NCBI GenBank assembly: GCA_918026815.1
Contig: CAKJVC010000021.1
Span: forward strand, 124,001 to 188,000
Length of the DNA stretch: 64,000 nt
Source of the DNA: Chalara sp. BL73
Taxonomy: Eukaryota; Ascomycota; Leotiomycetes; Helotiales
Reading direction: 5' to 3'
A model generated the notes under the pieces. It had not been told where the DNA came from. It ran no database searches and saw only the letters and a list, made by a program, of their open reading frames with translations. A program made the position numbers and the translations under genes. Below are positions 1-12,270 of this stretch, piece by piece. Within the stretch, counting starts at the first letter, position 1. Each line of letters starts with the position of its first letter.

Positions 1-1190
1 TAGATTGGAGGGACATGACCTTTACCATCTTGTGTTATTAGCCTCTACTCAATAATGGAAAACGTTGAGAATTTTCCTTGGGGAAGTGATTCGATGAGAA
101 GCGGTGGTGGTGGTGGTGGTTGTTATTCAAGTTGCACAGCACAGCCATGATGTGGCTTGACCTGAGATTTCGGCCTCATTTTCTGCATGTACGAATACCA
201 CCATCCTTACACATATTGGATATCGGAACGAACAAACCAATAGTTTCTCGGCGGAAGGAAAGTATAAACGAAGGGACGAACCATTGACAGTTGATAGATC
301 GGGCGTTCCATATCACATCGTGGTGTGTACATCTGGTGTCACCCAAAAACCTGCACTTCGCACAGGCGCAGTCGAGCGCACTTTACCGTTATCGCTTGAT
401 TGCATACTCAGCTCTCACAAGCGAACGCATTAGCGATATCCTCATCCCCAATTACCCACTTCTATTTGCTGCAGCGCCTAAATACAGCCCATCTACCCCC
501 TGGAGAGCGGCGTTTCTAAGGCTTTGCTCAGCACTCTCTACTGGGCTGCCACGAGGCATGGCGGGCCGTGGCGTCTCAAACGCCCGCTGAACATTGTAAG
601 CGAGTCCTAGTCCAGCCAAACCTCTGGGACAGCGAAGAGGCTCTACCGGCCTCTCTCCCTTATCAGGACAAGGGCACTTCCGCCATCACACTCTAACAAG
701 ATGTCCACATCTCTCCCATGACCAGCTCAGTAGGGATCAGCTTTTTAAGCTTTGCGCTCGCATCGTGTCCTCCTTTTGATGGAGTATCAAAATAGTGTCC
801 TGCAGGTGGGGCTTGCCATATCTTTTGCGGCTCAAATGCACATTTTGTGACAGAATGGGAGATGCAGTAATGATGAGATATTGTCTGAGTATGCTTGTAG
901 CCAGCCACGAAATGCCGGTTCTGGCGGAAGACGTTTAGTATGAATCTCGACCGTTGAGGATGAGCGTATGTGGAGGCTTCATATACTAATGTGATGGCTC
1001 CAGCTTTTGGCTTTTGAGACGTCAACGGCTTCTTCTTCTCTTTCTCTCTTTGCCTTTCATTCGCTCTGCTGTACAATCGCTTGCATAGTTATAGCTAGCT
1101 TGTAGCTCTATCTCCTTAGTTTGCCTCATTCGTTGTTATCACAGTCAAGCCAACCAAACTAATAAATCAATCACTCGCTCAATTTCGGAA
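1..1190. other. Intergenic, no supported gene
   Basis: I see no convincing coding sequence here. The open frames on either strand are short, have no recognisable domain and no splice-linked continuation. The only notable structure is a short GGT repeat. The last 200 bases probably act as promoter for the doubtful spliced gene that follows. Confidence 0.5.
103..120. repeat. (GGT)6 microsatellite
   Basis: Six perfect GGT units are visible. They are not part of a supported coding frame. Confidence 0.9.
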
Positions 1191-1844
1191 ATGGACGGAC
1201 GTAAGTCTAGACCTCTGCCTCCCTTCACTTTATCTCTAGCCGCAAGTGCAACGAGCCTTGTGGCCGAGTACCTGCTACCAGTATTTCAAAACATTCCACT
1301 TACAGATTATAGTCAATGACCAACGTACGGCACGGGTGGCAGACCTGCTCTCTGATTTCCGCACCCTACAGTACTACATCACAGCTGCACCAATTGATCC
1401 TCCTGACATGGACGACTACTACACAGAAGGCTGGGCCGCCTTACGGCAATGCTCTCTTGATGGGCAGCACATTCTCAACTGTGCAGCGGAGACTCGCGTC
1501 CCAAGAGTGCGAGGAGGACCAGAGGAGCAGGCGAAAGCCGAGCTGGGACAGTAGGTTTTACCCCTCTTCTCCCTATCAAGCTTCAGACTTGCCGAGTGGA
1601 ATGGAAATGGACAGGGAAAGATTAAGATGTGAAAGAGAGAAATGTGAAAATTGTGAATTTACTGATGAGAACAGGGTCCTGCTCGACGCCTACTCACGTC
1701 GCCACGAGGCCCAAAAAATCTATCTCCGCCAAGCTGCCGCGCAGCGTTGGATCGGATGGCGGGAGCACACGCTTCAAGGCGAGAGACCGCATGCCGGACA
1801 TACGGAGGGGTTGGCCAATTGTGATAGAGCTTTGCGAGCTGTAA
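1191..1844 (+). CDS. Doubtful small three-exon gene, unknown function
   Basis: A possible protein of 140 residues can be read from three exons: 1191-1200, 1313-1550 and 1670-1844. The first exon is only 10 bases (Met-Asp-Gly plus one base) and is followed by a good GTAAGT donor. The second exon carries an acidic stretch rich in Asp and Tyr. The third is basic and ends at a TAA that overlaps a GTAAGT-like site, so splicing onward to about 2065 is possible, where another open frame ends at TAG. I recognise no domain. All three frames stay open for long distances between 1660 and 2065, so the frame choice in exon 3 is uncertain. It may be a genuine lineage-specific gene or chance. Confidence 0.3.
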
Positions 1845-2508
1845 GTTTTCCTCACCCCTTCCCAATTGAATTTTCACTATGAGTTGCGAGGTATAAAAGC
1901 AGAGACGATGTAAGATCAGGGCTAATAGGAGGGTAGGAGCTTGCACAAATCACAGACGACTCAATATACTCCGATATGCGATCCTCAGATTACCAGATGG
2001 GACGCTGGACGCTTGAGGATCCGTCGCTAAGACAGGTTCAGAGATGGGTCAGAGAGAGACGCTAGTCTGCTCTTCTCAGCCCGAGGCAAGAACACATATT
2101 TTTTAGATTTCATGATATTATTCAGGGATGACAGCGCGAACGCAAAAGCACAAACGACAACATAAACGACAGCATTTACGGCGCAAGGGGACAACATACT
2201 ATTTCGGTTTTCGATATTTGACGGAGCATCAATCAGCATTTAGCCATTCGTTTCAGTCCCGGAGACTACATTATTCAGCAAAAGTTCGATTCTTGGTTAG
2301 CTGCAATGCCAGGCGCATGTTGGTTTAAAGGGACACTCTTTTATGATTCTTCTTACTTGATCTGTTATGATTAAAGCGGCTTAGGGTTTGTTTCTCAATT
2401 GAATGATACCCATGGGATATGATACACGACGGGTTTGGGATCGTTCTATATATCTATCGTACAAAAAAAGTCCAGCTTTGAATAGCATGATTGTGTTTCG
2501 CATCAAGA
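1845..2508. other. Intergenic
   Basis: No gene is supported. Apart from a possible last exon of the doubtful upstream gene (to about 2065), there are only short open frames without domains. The right part is presumably the 3' flank of the TMEM234-like gene on the minus strand. Confidence 0.5.
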
Positions 2509-3145
2509 TCACCGTTTGCTCTGCACGCAAAGCGCAATTCCGCCAAGTGAGAGTGCCATGCCTAGCCAAGTTTCTATTCTAACATTAACACGAAATACCA
2601 ACCGAGGAATGAAGTAGTACGTACCTTTACTAATAACCTTCCTCTCCACGTACCAATCCCCAAGCACCGTAAACAGAAACGCCAACGAATTCGTAATCGG
2701 AACCGTAAGACTCAATTCTAAGATCCCGTGATCAGCTTCCCGCCATTAAGCATCACCATATTCCACCTCTCCCCTTCCGCCTCCCCTCCCCCTTCCTTTC
2801 CTAAAGCATCATGAAATAAGGGGGGGGTGGGGAAGAAAATAACATACCGGCCTTCCCAATCAGCAAGAAAAACCACACGCTGCCGGTGAGATTGACCACC
2901 AGCGGCACCGCATACCTCGGGTTCCTCAGCAGATCCGTGAGCCCGAAGAACGCGCCATAGGCCTTCCGCTTCACGAAGCTTCGCGCGACGGCGGGGGACT
3001 CGAGGATCGGATGGGGAGGCGGCTTGTGCGTGCGGGCCGCGGAGCGGATGAAGGGCGTGGTGAAGCCCCACGCAATGCCGATGAGCAGGAAGCCCAGGAT
3101 GTAGTTGAAGAGGGGTGGCGAGGGGACCGGGTCTTCTGTCGCCAT
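2509..3145 (-). CDS. TMEM234-like small membrane protein
   Basis: Three exons, 3145-2848, 2717-2621 and 2578-2509, join to a 154-residue protein, close to the usual length of the TMEM234 family (about 160). Four hydrophobic segments are visible: near residues 14-35, 80-100, 108-125 and 132-150. The last one has the family-typical TWLGMALSLGG followed by IALCVQS. The join between exons 2 and 3 uses GTACTA rather than the overlapping GTACGT, because only that keeps the frame. The start is the first ATG, shortly before the first membrane segment. The family resembles drug/metabolite-transporter folds, but no substrate is known and I infer none. It is a single gene, well separated from its neighbours. 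Confidence 0.88.
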
Positions 3146-3777
3146 GGTGGAAGTGCTGGGGCGTCGGGTGGGATGCTGGGGTCGTGGTGGTGGATGGCGG
3201 ACGGTGGGCGAGAGTCTCTGGAGGTCGAGGATATCGGTTTTGAGAACACGTGATTTGATTCCTGTCTGGTTCTTGAGATGTCAAGATTTATATGTAGAGC
3301 CTCGCTTAAACAGGTGATCCTGACGTCTAGGCCATTGACTTCCTGTAAAGCATGTCACTTTCTCATGAGCATTAAGTTCGTTCACAAGATACAATTGAGC
3401 TGGTTAAGTCGATGCATGTGTAGATGATGTCTTGGCGCTTTGTCTGGGTAGCTTGAGGCATTAGGAACAACCAATTGTAGAATACTTACTGTAAGACTCA
3501 TGTTATTAAAGCCAACGAGACATTGAGAGGTACAGATTAGTCTCAGAGGAATTCAATAATTAATACCATTAACAGAACGGATTGCAACGTTGCGTCACTA
3601 GATGATTGTGATAAAACATTTTTGTATAATATAGGCTAGAAGAGAAGTGTGGTATATATTTCAACAAACTCCATACACCAGGGCTTCTTCCTTTTGTATA
3701 CCTCGCTTTGCCCATGCAATGCTATCCCAGACCTATATCCTTCTAATCTTGTCACGCGAGCTTCCAAAGGTATTTTC
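3146..3777. other. Intergenic, upstream of TMEM234-like gene
   Basis: No coding sequence is supported. The left end is the promoter side of the TMEM234-like gene and the right end the 3' side of the BRE4/FUSC-like gene. The sequence is rather A+T-rich. Confidence 0.6.
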
Positions 3778-6700
3778 TCATTGTAGCTTCAGCAATTCCT
3801 CATCCATGACTCCGAATAATTCATCTACCTCTTTCTCTACCTTCTTGATTTCCTCCGCCAACTGTCCAGTAACAAGGATATAGGCATATAGCAATTCATA
3901 GTCTTCATCTTTTGCGGCAGAGCTGTCTTCTTGGTCAGAATCTTCACCTAGGACATCCTTACGGTACTTGAATATCCGGGCTAGGAGCCTGTCACGTGCG
4001 TTGGTTGTACTGGGGAGACCATGTGTGAGGGGGTATTCTAGTTTCAAGGAGCTTGCAAGCACTTATGAATAATTAGCAAAATGGAAGATAGAGAGGCCAG
4101 TGATACATACCTTGAAATAGATGACTGATGCGCAAGCAGAGTTGAGCTCGCTCATCTGCTGTGTATCTGAGAAGCATTGTCTCACCCTCGTTAGCATTCA
4201 TATCCTTTTGCATTACAACATTCATTGCATGAAATGCTTCGAGCATTCTGCTCGTTGACTCCATGATAACCCCATATTGCCGTGAGGGAAATGGTCCTCG
4301 TAACTCAAATTCGCTCGCTGCCGCCGTACGAAGGCTATTCAGTTGAAGTACTAAGCAGGTTAGCTATAGTGGATGTGTTTGAGACTAGCAGTCATACCAT
4401 ATTTCTGGAGCGCGAGTTCTTCGGTGAGATTCATATACGAATCCTTTGACTCGCCCTCCAGCAGTGTTGACAATGGATCTCTTTTCCAAATGAGACCCAT
4501 ACGAAGCCACAGCAATGATAGTCCATCCTTGAACTTCCTTCTTGCAGATATTGGGAATATAACACGCGTTATTATCAAACCCCAAATACAGCCAGCAAGA
4601 ACAGCAGCAACTCTATGAATTGCGATCTCGAATATGTAAGGAGTGGCTCCTCCTTCGTCGTCATCATCATCTACCTCCTTGATCGATATACTGTACGCAT
4701 ACAAGCACGAGAGATTGTATGTGAGCATGATGAAACGGCCAAATGGTCCGTTTCCTTTAGCAAGAATAATGTAAAAACAGGGAAGGCTAACAAGCCAGCC
4801 GCAAAATGCCAATGCAATCGGGTTACCTTGACATATTGACCACGTGAATATGGCTATTATGGCACCAAGGAAGGTTCCAATAAACCGAGACCAGCCGGTT
4901 GTGTTCGAGGCTCCAATGGTCATACTGCATACTAACATGTACGACAAGAGACCCCACTCACCGCGCCAGTGCTGATAGAATGGTCTCGTGGCGGGTATAT
5001 AGGCGAAGAGAGCATACAAGGCAGCACCCGTGCCAACTTTCAAAGCAAATCGCACTATCAATAGTAAGTATTATGATTGGTCAGATTTATGAAACAATTA
5101 TACCATCATCTCGCTCGAGTATTCTCAAGCCATGCAATATACGGCGATATACCCCTTCCGTGATCCGCCTCTCTTGTATCCCAACATCCCAATGCTTAGA
5201 AGCACGACGATCACTGGCAATGGTCGGAATATCTTTCACAGCGGCGCTTTGGTTGTTTGACAGAAGCGGCTCTGCCTCAGGGTCTGTGATTATAGGTTGC
5301 TTTTTAGTCCATCTCTTCCAAAACAGGAGCCAATTCCAAGATCGACGCTTGTGAATTTCGGAATGTGCCTTGAGCTCTTCCAACGAAGCCAGAAATGTTT
5401 GCATCTCTGTGCCAAAGTCATAGAGGCTAAAACTGAAATGACCGCAGCTGGCGGCAACTTCCTCAAAGTCAGCCTCGAGACTTTCTGACCGGCTCTTATG
5501 CAACTCTTTACTTCTATAAAGCTCTTTCAATGCTTCTGATCGAGCAATATGATATAAATTCCTAGTCTTTGTTAGCAAATGTGACTTTTAACTTGTTACA
5601 TCCCAGCTTACAGGGCATCCCTGAGACTTGTCGCGAAATGCTCATTGATTGCAATAGAGTAGTGTGGCCCGGGACCAAATGGCAATTCATTCAGGATCTC
5701 AGATAAAGTATAGGCTAGAGATTTCATAGAAGGGCCTAGATGCATGATGAAACGTGAAAATATCTCTCCTGAGGTCTTAGCGGTTGGCAACGTCCAGCTA
5801 CGAGGACTCGTAATAGCGTCTTCAGTATCGAATCTTTGGAGAGTTGGCCGCCTGGTAGGACTAAGAAACTCTTCAGCTCCACTGCCCTCTTCTGATGCTT
5901 CTTCAATAGCTGTAAGCACTGCAAATCTATCCCGTTGGGATCTGCCTGGAGTATACTCGGTCTGAAATTGATTGAGTCTATTGATTGGCGTAGATCCGCC
6001 ACCAGTATTTTCCTTCAAAAGGGTGAATTGGGTTGTGGCTGCACTTCGAAGTCCACCGATAGATTGTGCTAATTTTTGCATACAATTCACGACCTTCTTC
6101 TCCAGTCGATATTGCTTCTCAGTTCCGAGAACATAGTGCTCGAGCTTTGCTTCCTTGAGATTCTTTGCTAATTGAGTAAACACTGACTTGTATCGATTTG
6201 AAGCGGTAGTAAAAGCAGGGGCGCGGAACTCCATCTCAGACCCGCTAAGAAAAGCCCCCGTAATCATAGTCAGCATATCACCAAATGAATCTGTAGTTTT
6301 GATCATATTCTCTCGAAGCTCTGCCCGAGCTGAAATAGGCCAAAACAGCAGACTGACAAATGTAGTGGCGGTGATACCTATCAAAACCATCTTCATAACT
6401 TGAACAATTTTGTCATCAGAGAACACGCCCACCACAACTGCGTTCTCCTTTGTCAATACTGTAATGATAGCCAGACTAGCCAGACTGCAGGCCACTCCCA
6501 CCAATGGAGAGTTGTACTTCTGTTTAAACCATCCTATAAATCCGAGCCCACCTCCACAGAACACAATCAATACAATAGCATGTCCGAGCTGAATCAAGTC
6601 CATTTGCGTTTCAAAGAGGACTGAAGTTGCCATAGACGAAACAGATATGAAGACCGCATAACAAAAAGCAGCAATTCCCAGCATCGCAGCCTCCACCATA

Positions 6701-7207
6701 GACCCTGCCGACCGTGAAGGGTGGAAGTAAACCGTAATTGTCGCAACCATATGTTTTCCATCCTGAGCTCCTAGAAAGTTGGCAATTGGCGGGAGAAACG
6801 TCCCCATGCTCCCCAGCAGATATGCTAAGGAGCATTTAAGGATTCCTTTAGCTGTAGGGGTCTGCGCATATTGCCAGAACTCTTTCGCAAGAGCCTTCGT
6901 CCCATCTAGAGCTGTCCGAAACGTGCCCGCTTGCGAGTATGTCCTTCTCAATGCGCCTCCCAGCGAGTCGTTCGAGTTTTGTCGTCGAGGAGCTTCGAAA
7001 TTTGCAGGATTTCGAAGGGTTATCTGCCTGCGGACTCGCTCACCTGTGCCAGGCAATATAAATGTTCCATTCTTCAGCTTCTACAGTTTCTTAGCTCTTA
7101 ATTCAAGCTATTTGAAAGGCAGGTGTACCTACCCCGCGCTTTGAGAAGCGTGCAAGTTTCCGACCTGTGGGAGGCGTGGGACCATCTGAAGGCGACGGCG
7201 AGCTCAT
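3778..7207 (-). CDS. BRE4/FUSC-like multi-pass membrane protein (ArAE_2 type)
   Basis: Six exons, 7207-7133, 7080-5612, 5561-5104, 5054-4398, 4350-4111 and 4061-3778, give 1060 residues without any frame break. The architecture is two hydrophobic blocks of about six helices each. The first is near residues 85-260, and the second, after a long hydrophilic middle, begins around residue 670 with RFALKVGTGAALYALF. This double-block layout matches fungal 'putative ER transporter, 6TM, N-terminal' plus 'aromatic acid exporter family 2' proteins, the family of yeast BRE4 (brefeldin A sensitivity) and related to fusaric-acid-resistance FUSC proteins. The acidic loop with a run of Asp near 4650-4665 lies between helices. 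Substrate and organelle are not readable from sequence; secretory-pathway membranes are likely from family knowledge. The start ATG opens a 25-codon, Ser/Pro-rich first exon. Confidence 0.9.
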
Positions 7208-7554
7208 TTCGGCCTTTTCATGGCTTTCTGGCGCTCCTTGGAGAAGGAATTGTTATTTAGTTGTACACGTCGTTATATTGTCAAAGCTCCTAAATTGGCT
7301 TGTCGCAAGGCTGAGGAGGTAATCACGACAGGGATCAAGCTCCACCAAACACAACTCTACGTCTATGTGGGCTGACAAATAGCAAGAATTCATATATCTG
7401 CTAGTTGTAGCCAGCGCGAAGCGACAACATTTTAACATTTGACCCTAACAACTACACTTGTGTCACTAATGCCTTTGAGAGTACCTATTAGATTCCTATA
7501 AAACCAGCAAATATGCCAGTTTCTATCTTACAGATAGCAAGAGCTATATGGCTA
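7208..7554. other. Short intergenic between two minus-strand genes
   Basis: This holds the promoter of the BRE4/FUSC-like gene and the 3' flank of PRP24. No gene is seen. Confidence 0.7.
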
Positions 7555-10500
7555 TTATTGTGTCTTTCCCTGCACAAACATCGCCCTAAAATCAGCATTA
7601 CTTTTCGCCGTGTTGCCTTCGCCATTTCCAGCACCAGCACTTGAGCTAGATGGCTTAACGCCGGCATATCCCAATCCTCGTTTTGTCCCAAGCCCACCCC
7701 TGCCATTACCGCCAGGTCTCCTCACAGGAGCAACAGGTTGTATAAAACCAGTTGTTTTGGGTTCCTTGGCCTTCCCTACATGAACACGATCAGATTTGAT
7801 CTCTTCCTTCTCTCCATATAAGTCTTTTAGTCCTCCTGTCCGAAGCTTTCGGCCTGGTGTGATCTCATAGTTTTCCAATCCTAATGCAGCTCGTCCAGCT
7901 GTCTGAGCATCCACATATTCGATGATAGCGCCTTGGTGTTTTGGGTGAAGCACCAGTTTGACGATGATGCCGTAAGGTTCAGCAATAACACGAACCCTAG
8001 CGTCGTTAACTGTATCTGGTATATTCAACAAAGTAATGGTGCAGCCATTGTTATCTGTCCGGCTGGCACCTTCTGGAACCGAAGCAGGAGACATCACGGA
8101 ATCCCCATCCGCATCCGTTGCCGGTGATGCGGAAGTTCCTTTACTAGTAGCTGTTTGTTTGAAGTTCTTGCCTGTAGATATTTCCACACTGAGGACTCTT
8201 GATTTCAGCTTTGTTTCATGTAGGGCTAAGGCTGCTTCGGCGTGCTCTTTCTTCTCAAATACGATGAACCCAGCGCCTTTGTTCTCCCCTGAGCCTGTTT
8301 TTAAGATTCGGATATTCTCGACAGGTCCATATTTTGAGAACACTTCCTTGACCTCACTCTCCTTCAACGTCTTATCTAAACCCGTGACATGGAGTTCTCG
8401 GCCTTCGGCCATTGCACCCTCCCGCGCTTTCTTCACTGCTGGATTGGAGTACAAAGCGCTGAGCTTGAAACCACCTGGAAGCATCTGGCCATGAAGTTCA
8501 GTTGCTTTTGCTGCGCTCTCTTGGTCACGAAATGTAACATAGCAGAATCTTCGATGAGGGTTGAACTTAAGACTTGGCCAGCGAATACTGAAAACATCGC
8601 CACACTGCTTGAAAAGATTTTTAATATACGTGTCATCAGCCGCGGGTGGGCTAGAACATAAGTCAGCACATGATCCACATTAGGCTAGTCAATCATGAAA
8701 GACAAGGTCTATGAACAACATTGAAATACCATCTCAACATGACATGTGTGGGTGGAGGATCACTTACTAATTTGTGACATAGAGAGTGAAACCAGTGGCA
8801 GCTTTCACATGGATTTGGTTGCTACCAAAGTATTTGCCATCCCGGAGAAGTGCTGACAGTACATCAAGATTACTCCGGAACTCGATCAAGGCTGTGGATG
8901 AAGAATTGCTGGGCTCTGGCTTTACTACGATGCTATTGATGTGGCCATAGTCTTTGAAGTATTGGCGAACCTTCGTTTGGGTAACCTCTGATGGCAGGTC
9001 CATGACTAAGATTGTGGTATTTTCACGGTCCCGTTTCAAATGTTGCTCGTGATGGTCTTGCTGATCTTGCTGGACATTTTGATGTTGCTGACTTTGCTGA
9101 TCGTCTTGGTTAACAAGCTCTGCAATAGTCTTGACCTTTTTACCAGCACTACCGTCAATGTCTGTAGTCTCTCGCTTTCTCTTCGACCCACCGGGAGACT
9201 CATCGGCAGACGTCTCCACCAAACTAAGGTTTTGCTGAGCATATATTGCAGCCGCATCTGCAGCCTCCTTTTCGCGCCTCACGGCAGTAAGTTTCGAAAA
9301 AATATGCACGGTGTCCAAACCAGATACCAGAACGTCAGCATCAGCGTAAATATTGCAGTGACGCAAATATGTTTCCATCATCTTCTCCGGCCAATCTAAT
9401 GTTCTGCGACGGACGGACTCGAGCAGAACACCAGTGGCCATTATCGGTGGAGTCTTGGGTGCTCGCACAGTCATTTCCCAGACGTAGTACTGTTGCCAGA
9501 ACTCGTAACTATCGGCGTGGTTTTTCACAAGCTTTTTCCAATAAGTCCTTGCCTCATCGACTGCACCTTTCTGCGATAGGAACTGGATCATAAGGCGCTC
9601 AATTCGAAATCGCGGGTCCCCGTGGTACTCCTTTCCATGAAGCTTTCGTCCCCATTCCTGAACGCTCTCTAAAGCACTGGCTAGTCCCATATGTGCAAGG
9701 TCATCATCCTCCTCCGGCGCCCCTGGATGAGAAGCTCGTCTAAGCAAGTATCCACACCATGCAATATAAACCTCAACTACACTTTCCATTCCATCCCTAT
9801 CAAGGTCAGCATTGGTTGCAGCATGTTTGATGCTTTCAATTTGATCATGCGGCGTGCCCTCAGCCTCGGCTGTCAAGATCCATCGCGCCCATAGAACACC
9901 AGATGATGGACAGTGAGCAGTGGCTCTTGGGAGTACCGAAAGCGTAGCTGAGCGATGCAAATGTGGATTCTGACCAATGAATACGATGTAGTCTATCCAG
10001 ATGGCTGCGTCGAAACTAAAGGCTGCTGAGCATAGCGCTCGCTCATATAACGCAATGCAGAGGATCACTGGGCTTGCTTCCTGTCCTTTCTTAGGCTTAA
10101 TACGAGCCTGCTTGTTTTCCCAATCCATATAGTCGTACATAGCAACCTTGTAAGCCTCTGTATCTCCCGTATTGTTTGCATTCGCCAACTTGAGCTCATG
10201 TAATTCCCGCGCAGCATAAAGTTGTTTTGCTCGTATTGACAACTTCGTCACTTCCACCATTGTAGACTCGTAACTCCGTTCGTCATATTCGGATAGAAAC
10301 GTAGAAAATCTTTGTGCTGTATCATCCCACGTCGCATGTGGTGTTTGTAACCTGTCGAGAAATAATCCACGAACCCGGTCCACTTCTGCAGGAGGAACAG
10401 TCCTAGATCTCGAGTGCGTTTTTGACTTCGATAATTCTTCAAGTTCAATAGAGATCCATCGATTCCAGAGATAATGGCTGTCATTGAGTCGATATTTTAT

Positions 10501-10836
10501 GCTTTTGTATGCCTCTTCCCAAATATCAAGAGCACCATCCAATGTAAATAGCTCTTTTCCAAGCTCCTGTTCCTCATCCGGCCAGCCCGCATCTGCCGTT
10601 TGACAATCCGTGTGAAGTGACCAAAACCACTCGCAGTATGCTAGCCACAGCTTCAGAGACCAAGGTTGGGCTTCTTTAGCGTGTTTGTATTGCTCCACCA
10701 CGGCGACTCTTGTTTCCAGATCGCTGGCCGTTCTGCTGGCTTCATCTACAAATGCAAGCCAGGCATCTTCCCCCACCGGCGGTGCTGTCATCGTAGTGAT
10801 AGCTGAATTCAGATGAATTGGTGTGTTGTAAGCCAC
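7555..10836 (-). CDS. PRP24: PRP24/SART3 U4/U6 snRNP annealing factor
   Basis: Two exons, 10836-8768 and 8650-7555, give 1054 residues. The N-terminal half (to about residue 540) consists of HAT (half-a-TPR) repeats with the W-x-x-Y/F pattern. A Lys/Arg-rich segment and a Gln/His-rich stretch follow, then four RRM domains near residues 606-685, 683-760, 772-855 and 890-970. The intron falls exactly between RRM1 and RRM2. The C-terminus ends with SNADFRAMF, the Lsm-interaction motif of Prp24 and SART3. The order HAT-RRM-Lsm motif is diagnostic of the factor that anneals U4 and U6 snRNAs when spliceosomes are recycled in the nucleus. Yeast Prp24 lacks the HAT domain, so this form resembles human SART3 and the S. 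pombe protein. An internal Met at residue 16 could also be the start. It is divergent from the mitochondrial ribosomal protein gene. Confidence 0.93.
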
Positions 10837-11204
10837 TATCTGGGTGCTGAAAGAGAACTGAAGATCATCAGCTGAAAATGAATTCCAGTGTTGAAGAAAA
10901 TCATTTCAGTTTATGGATGATGCGACCAAAGAACTATTACCTCGCCTCGTCCCTCAAGTTTCGATGGGGCTGCAGCCGCTCTCCCGGCGGAAGACAAGGC
11001 TGGAGCTAGGCTCGGCTTTCTGACTCCACTTTTGCACGTGCTCAAATAAATTCAAGGTTAGATGAAAGCGTCCCAACCTTCAAGACTATTGATCGTACCG
11101 GCATTATTGTACGTGCACAGCATATCCCGTTCAATGGACCAATCTACTGTACAACATTGCTGACATTTGGATACTAGCGATTGAGCCAGTACAACGCGGC
11201 AGAG
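10837..11204. promoter_or_regulatory. Divergent promoter of PRP24 and MRPL22
   Basis: The 368 bases between two divergent start codons must contain both promoters. A CACGTG palindrome lies near the middle. No coding frame is supported. Confidence 0.7.
11035..11040. promoter_or_regulatory. CACGTG E-box in the divergent promoter
   Basis: A perfect CACGTG is flanked by a G on the left and CTCAAAT on the right. In fungi this hexamer is bound by bHLH factors such as Cbf1 or SREBP relatives. Its use here is inference; the motif is also expected by chance every few kilobases. Confidence 0.3.
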
Positions 11205-12270
11205 ATGAGTTTGCATCTACCGTCACGCAGATTCGCAAGATGTGGTAAGTCTATGTCACTTCCAATCGGAGCAAAGGCTAATTGATGCAAGCTACCTATG
11301 TTGGAAGTACTAAGGCACCGTTCACCTTCCTCATTCCGTGTACCCATCGACGGACTCTATTCAACTTCAGCTGGGGAGGTAGAAAGGACCGGGATAAAGA
11401 CAAAGACATCAAGCCAAAAGCTCCAAATAATCTTTTGACCGAAGAGTATCTTAAGAAGAAGCCAAAGCAACCAGAGCTCGTGCGCGGAAATGTTTCCAAA
11501 TCCTCAATATTTTACGACCAAGAGGCGGAGACAACAACAGCCGGTCCTAAAGCGCCCGAACCTCGAAATCCTCATATAATGGCTGCTGCCCTAGATCCAA
11601 AACCTCAAAGCCGGATGTTGTGGCAGCGCAAAATGGTGATCAGAGAAATTAAGAAGCGAGGTCGGTTGACGAAAGGTCAGCAGTTGAAAAGGGAGGAAAG
11701 GCAGATGCTGCTCAAATCGCACGACTTCAAGACGTCTGTCAAGAAGCTGGTACCATTAGCTAAGCAAATTGCGGGCAAGACGATAGATGAAGCGATCATA
11801 CAAATGAGATTCTCGAAGAAAAAGGTTGCGAAGGATGTGAGAGAGCATCTTGAGCACGCCAAGAATGAGGCTATCGTACGGAGAGGGATGGGTCTTGGTC
11901 GTCAGGAGGGACAGAAGTTCACACCCGTCAACATCTTGACGAAGGATAAGCAGCGGGTAACAGTTAAGAACCCGACGACTATCTATGTGGACCAAGCATG
12001 GTGTGGGAAAGGATTGTATACTACATCGCCTGATCATCGCGCGAGAGGTCAAATCAACATTATGAAGAACCGGACTACAAGTAAGGACCTACATATTCGG
12101 GCTTTAAAAATGCGTACTGATTTGCAATAGGTATTTCCGTCGTCTTAAAGGAGGAGAAGACACGTATTAGGCTTCACAATGAGCAGATAGAGAAGGAGAA
12201 GAATAAAAAGACCTGGGTGCAACTCCCAAATAGACCGATAACTGCTCAGAGGCAGTACTACTCGTGGTAG
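11205..12270 (+). CDS. MRPL22: Mitochondrial ribosomal protein L22 (uL22m)
   Basis: Three exons, 11205-11244, 11292-12080 and 12131-12270, give 322 residues. The N-terminus is basic and Ser/Arg-rich, as expected of a mitochondrial presequence (MSLHLPSRRFARC). The uL22 fold starts near residue 120: Lys-rich helices, then AKQIAGKTIDEAIIQMRFSK around residues 170-190. The family's extended loop and a C-terminal strand follow, ending in RQYYSW. Long basic N-terminal extensions are normal for fungal mitochondrial L22, so the length fits. The protein lines the exit tunnel of the mitoribosomal large subunit. The first exon of 40 bases is certain because it supplies the start codon and a clean GTAAGT donor. 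Confidence 0.92.

Noticed and set aside
693..1076. 127-codon minus-strand open frame
   Set aside because: Composition is not protein-like, no domain, no splice partners; most likely chance.
5297..5488. Plus-strand frames inside the BRE4/FUSC-like gene
   Set aside because: The minus strand is open through spliced exons with membrane-protein character; these are shadows.
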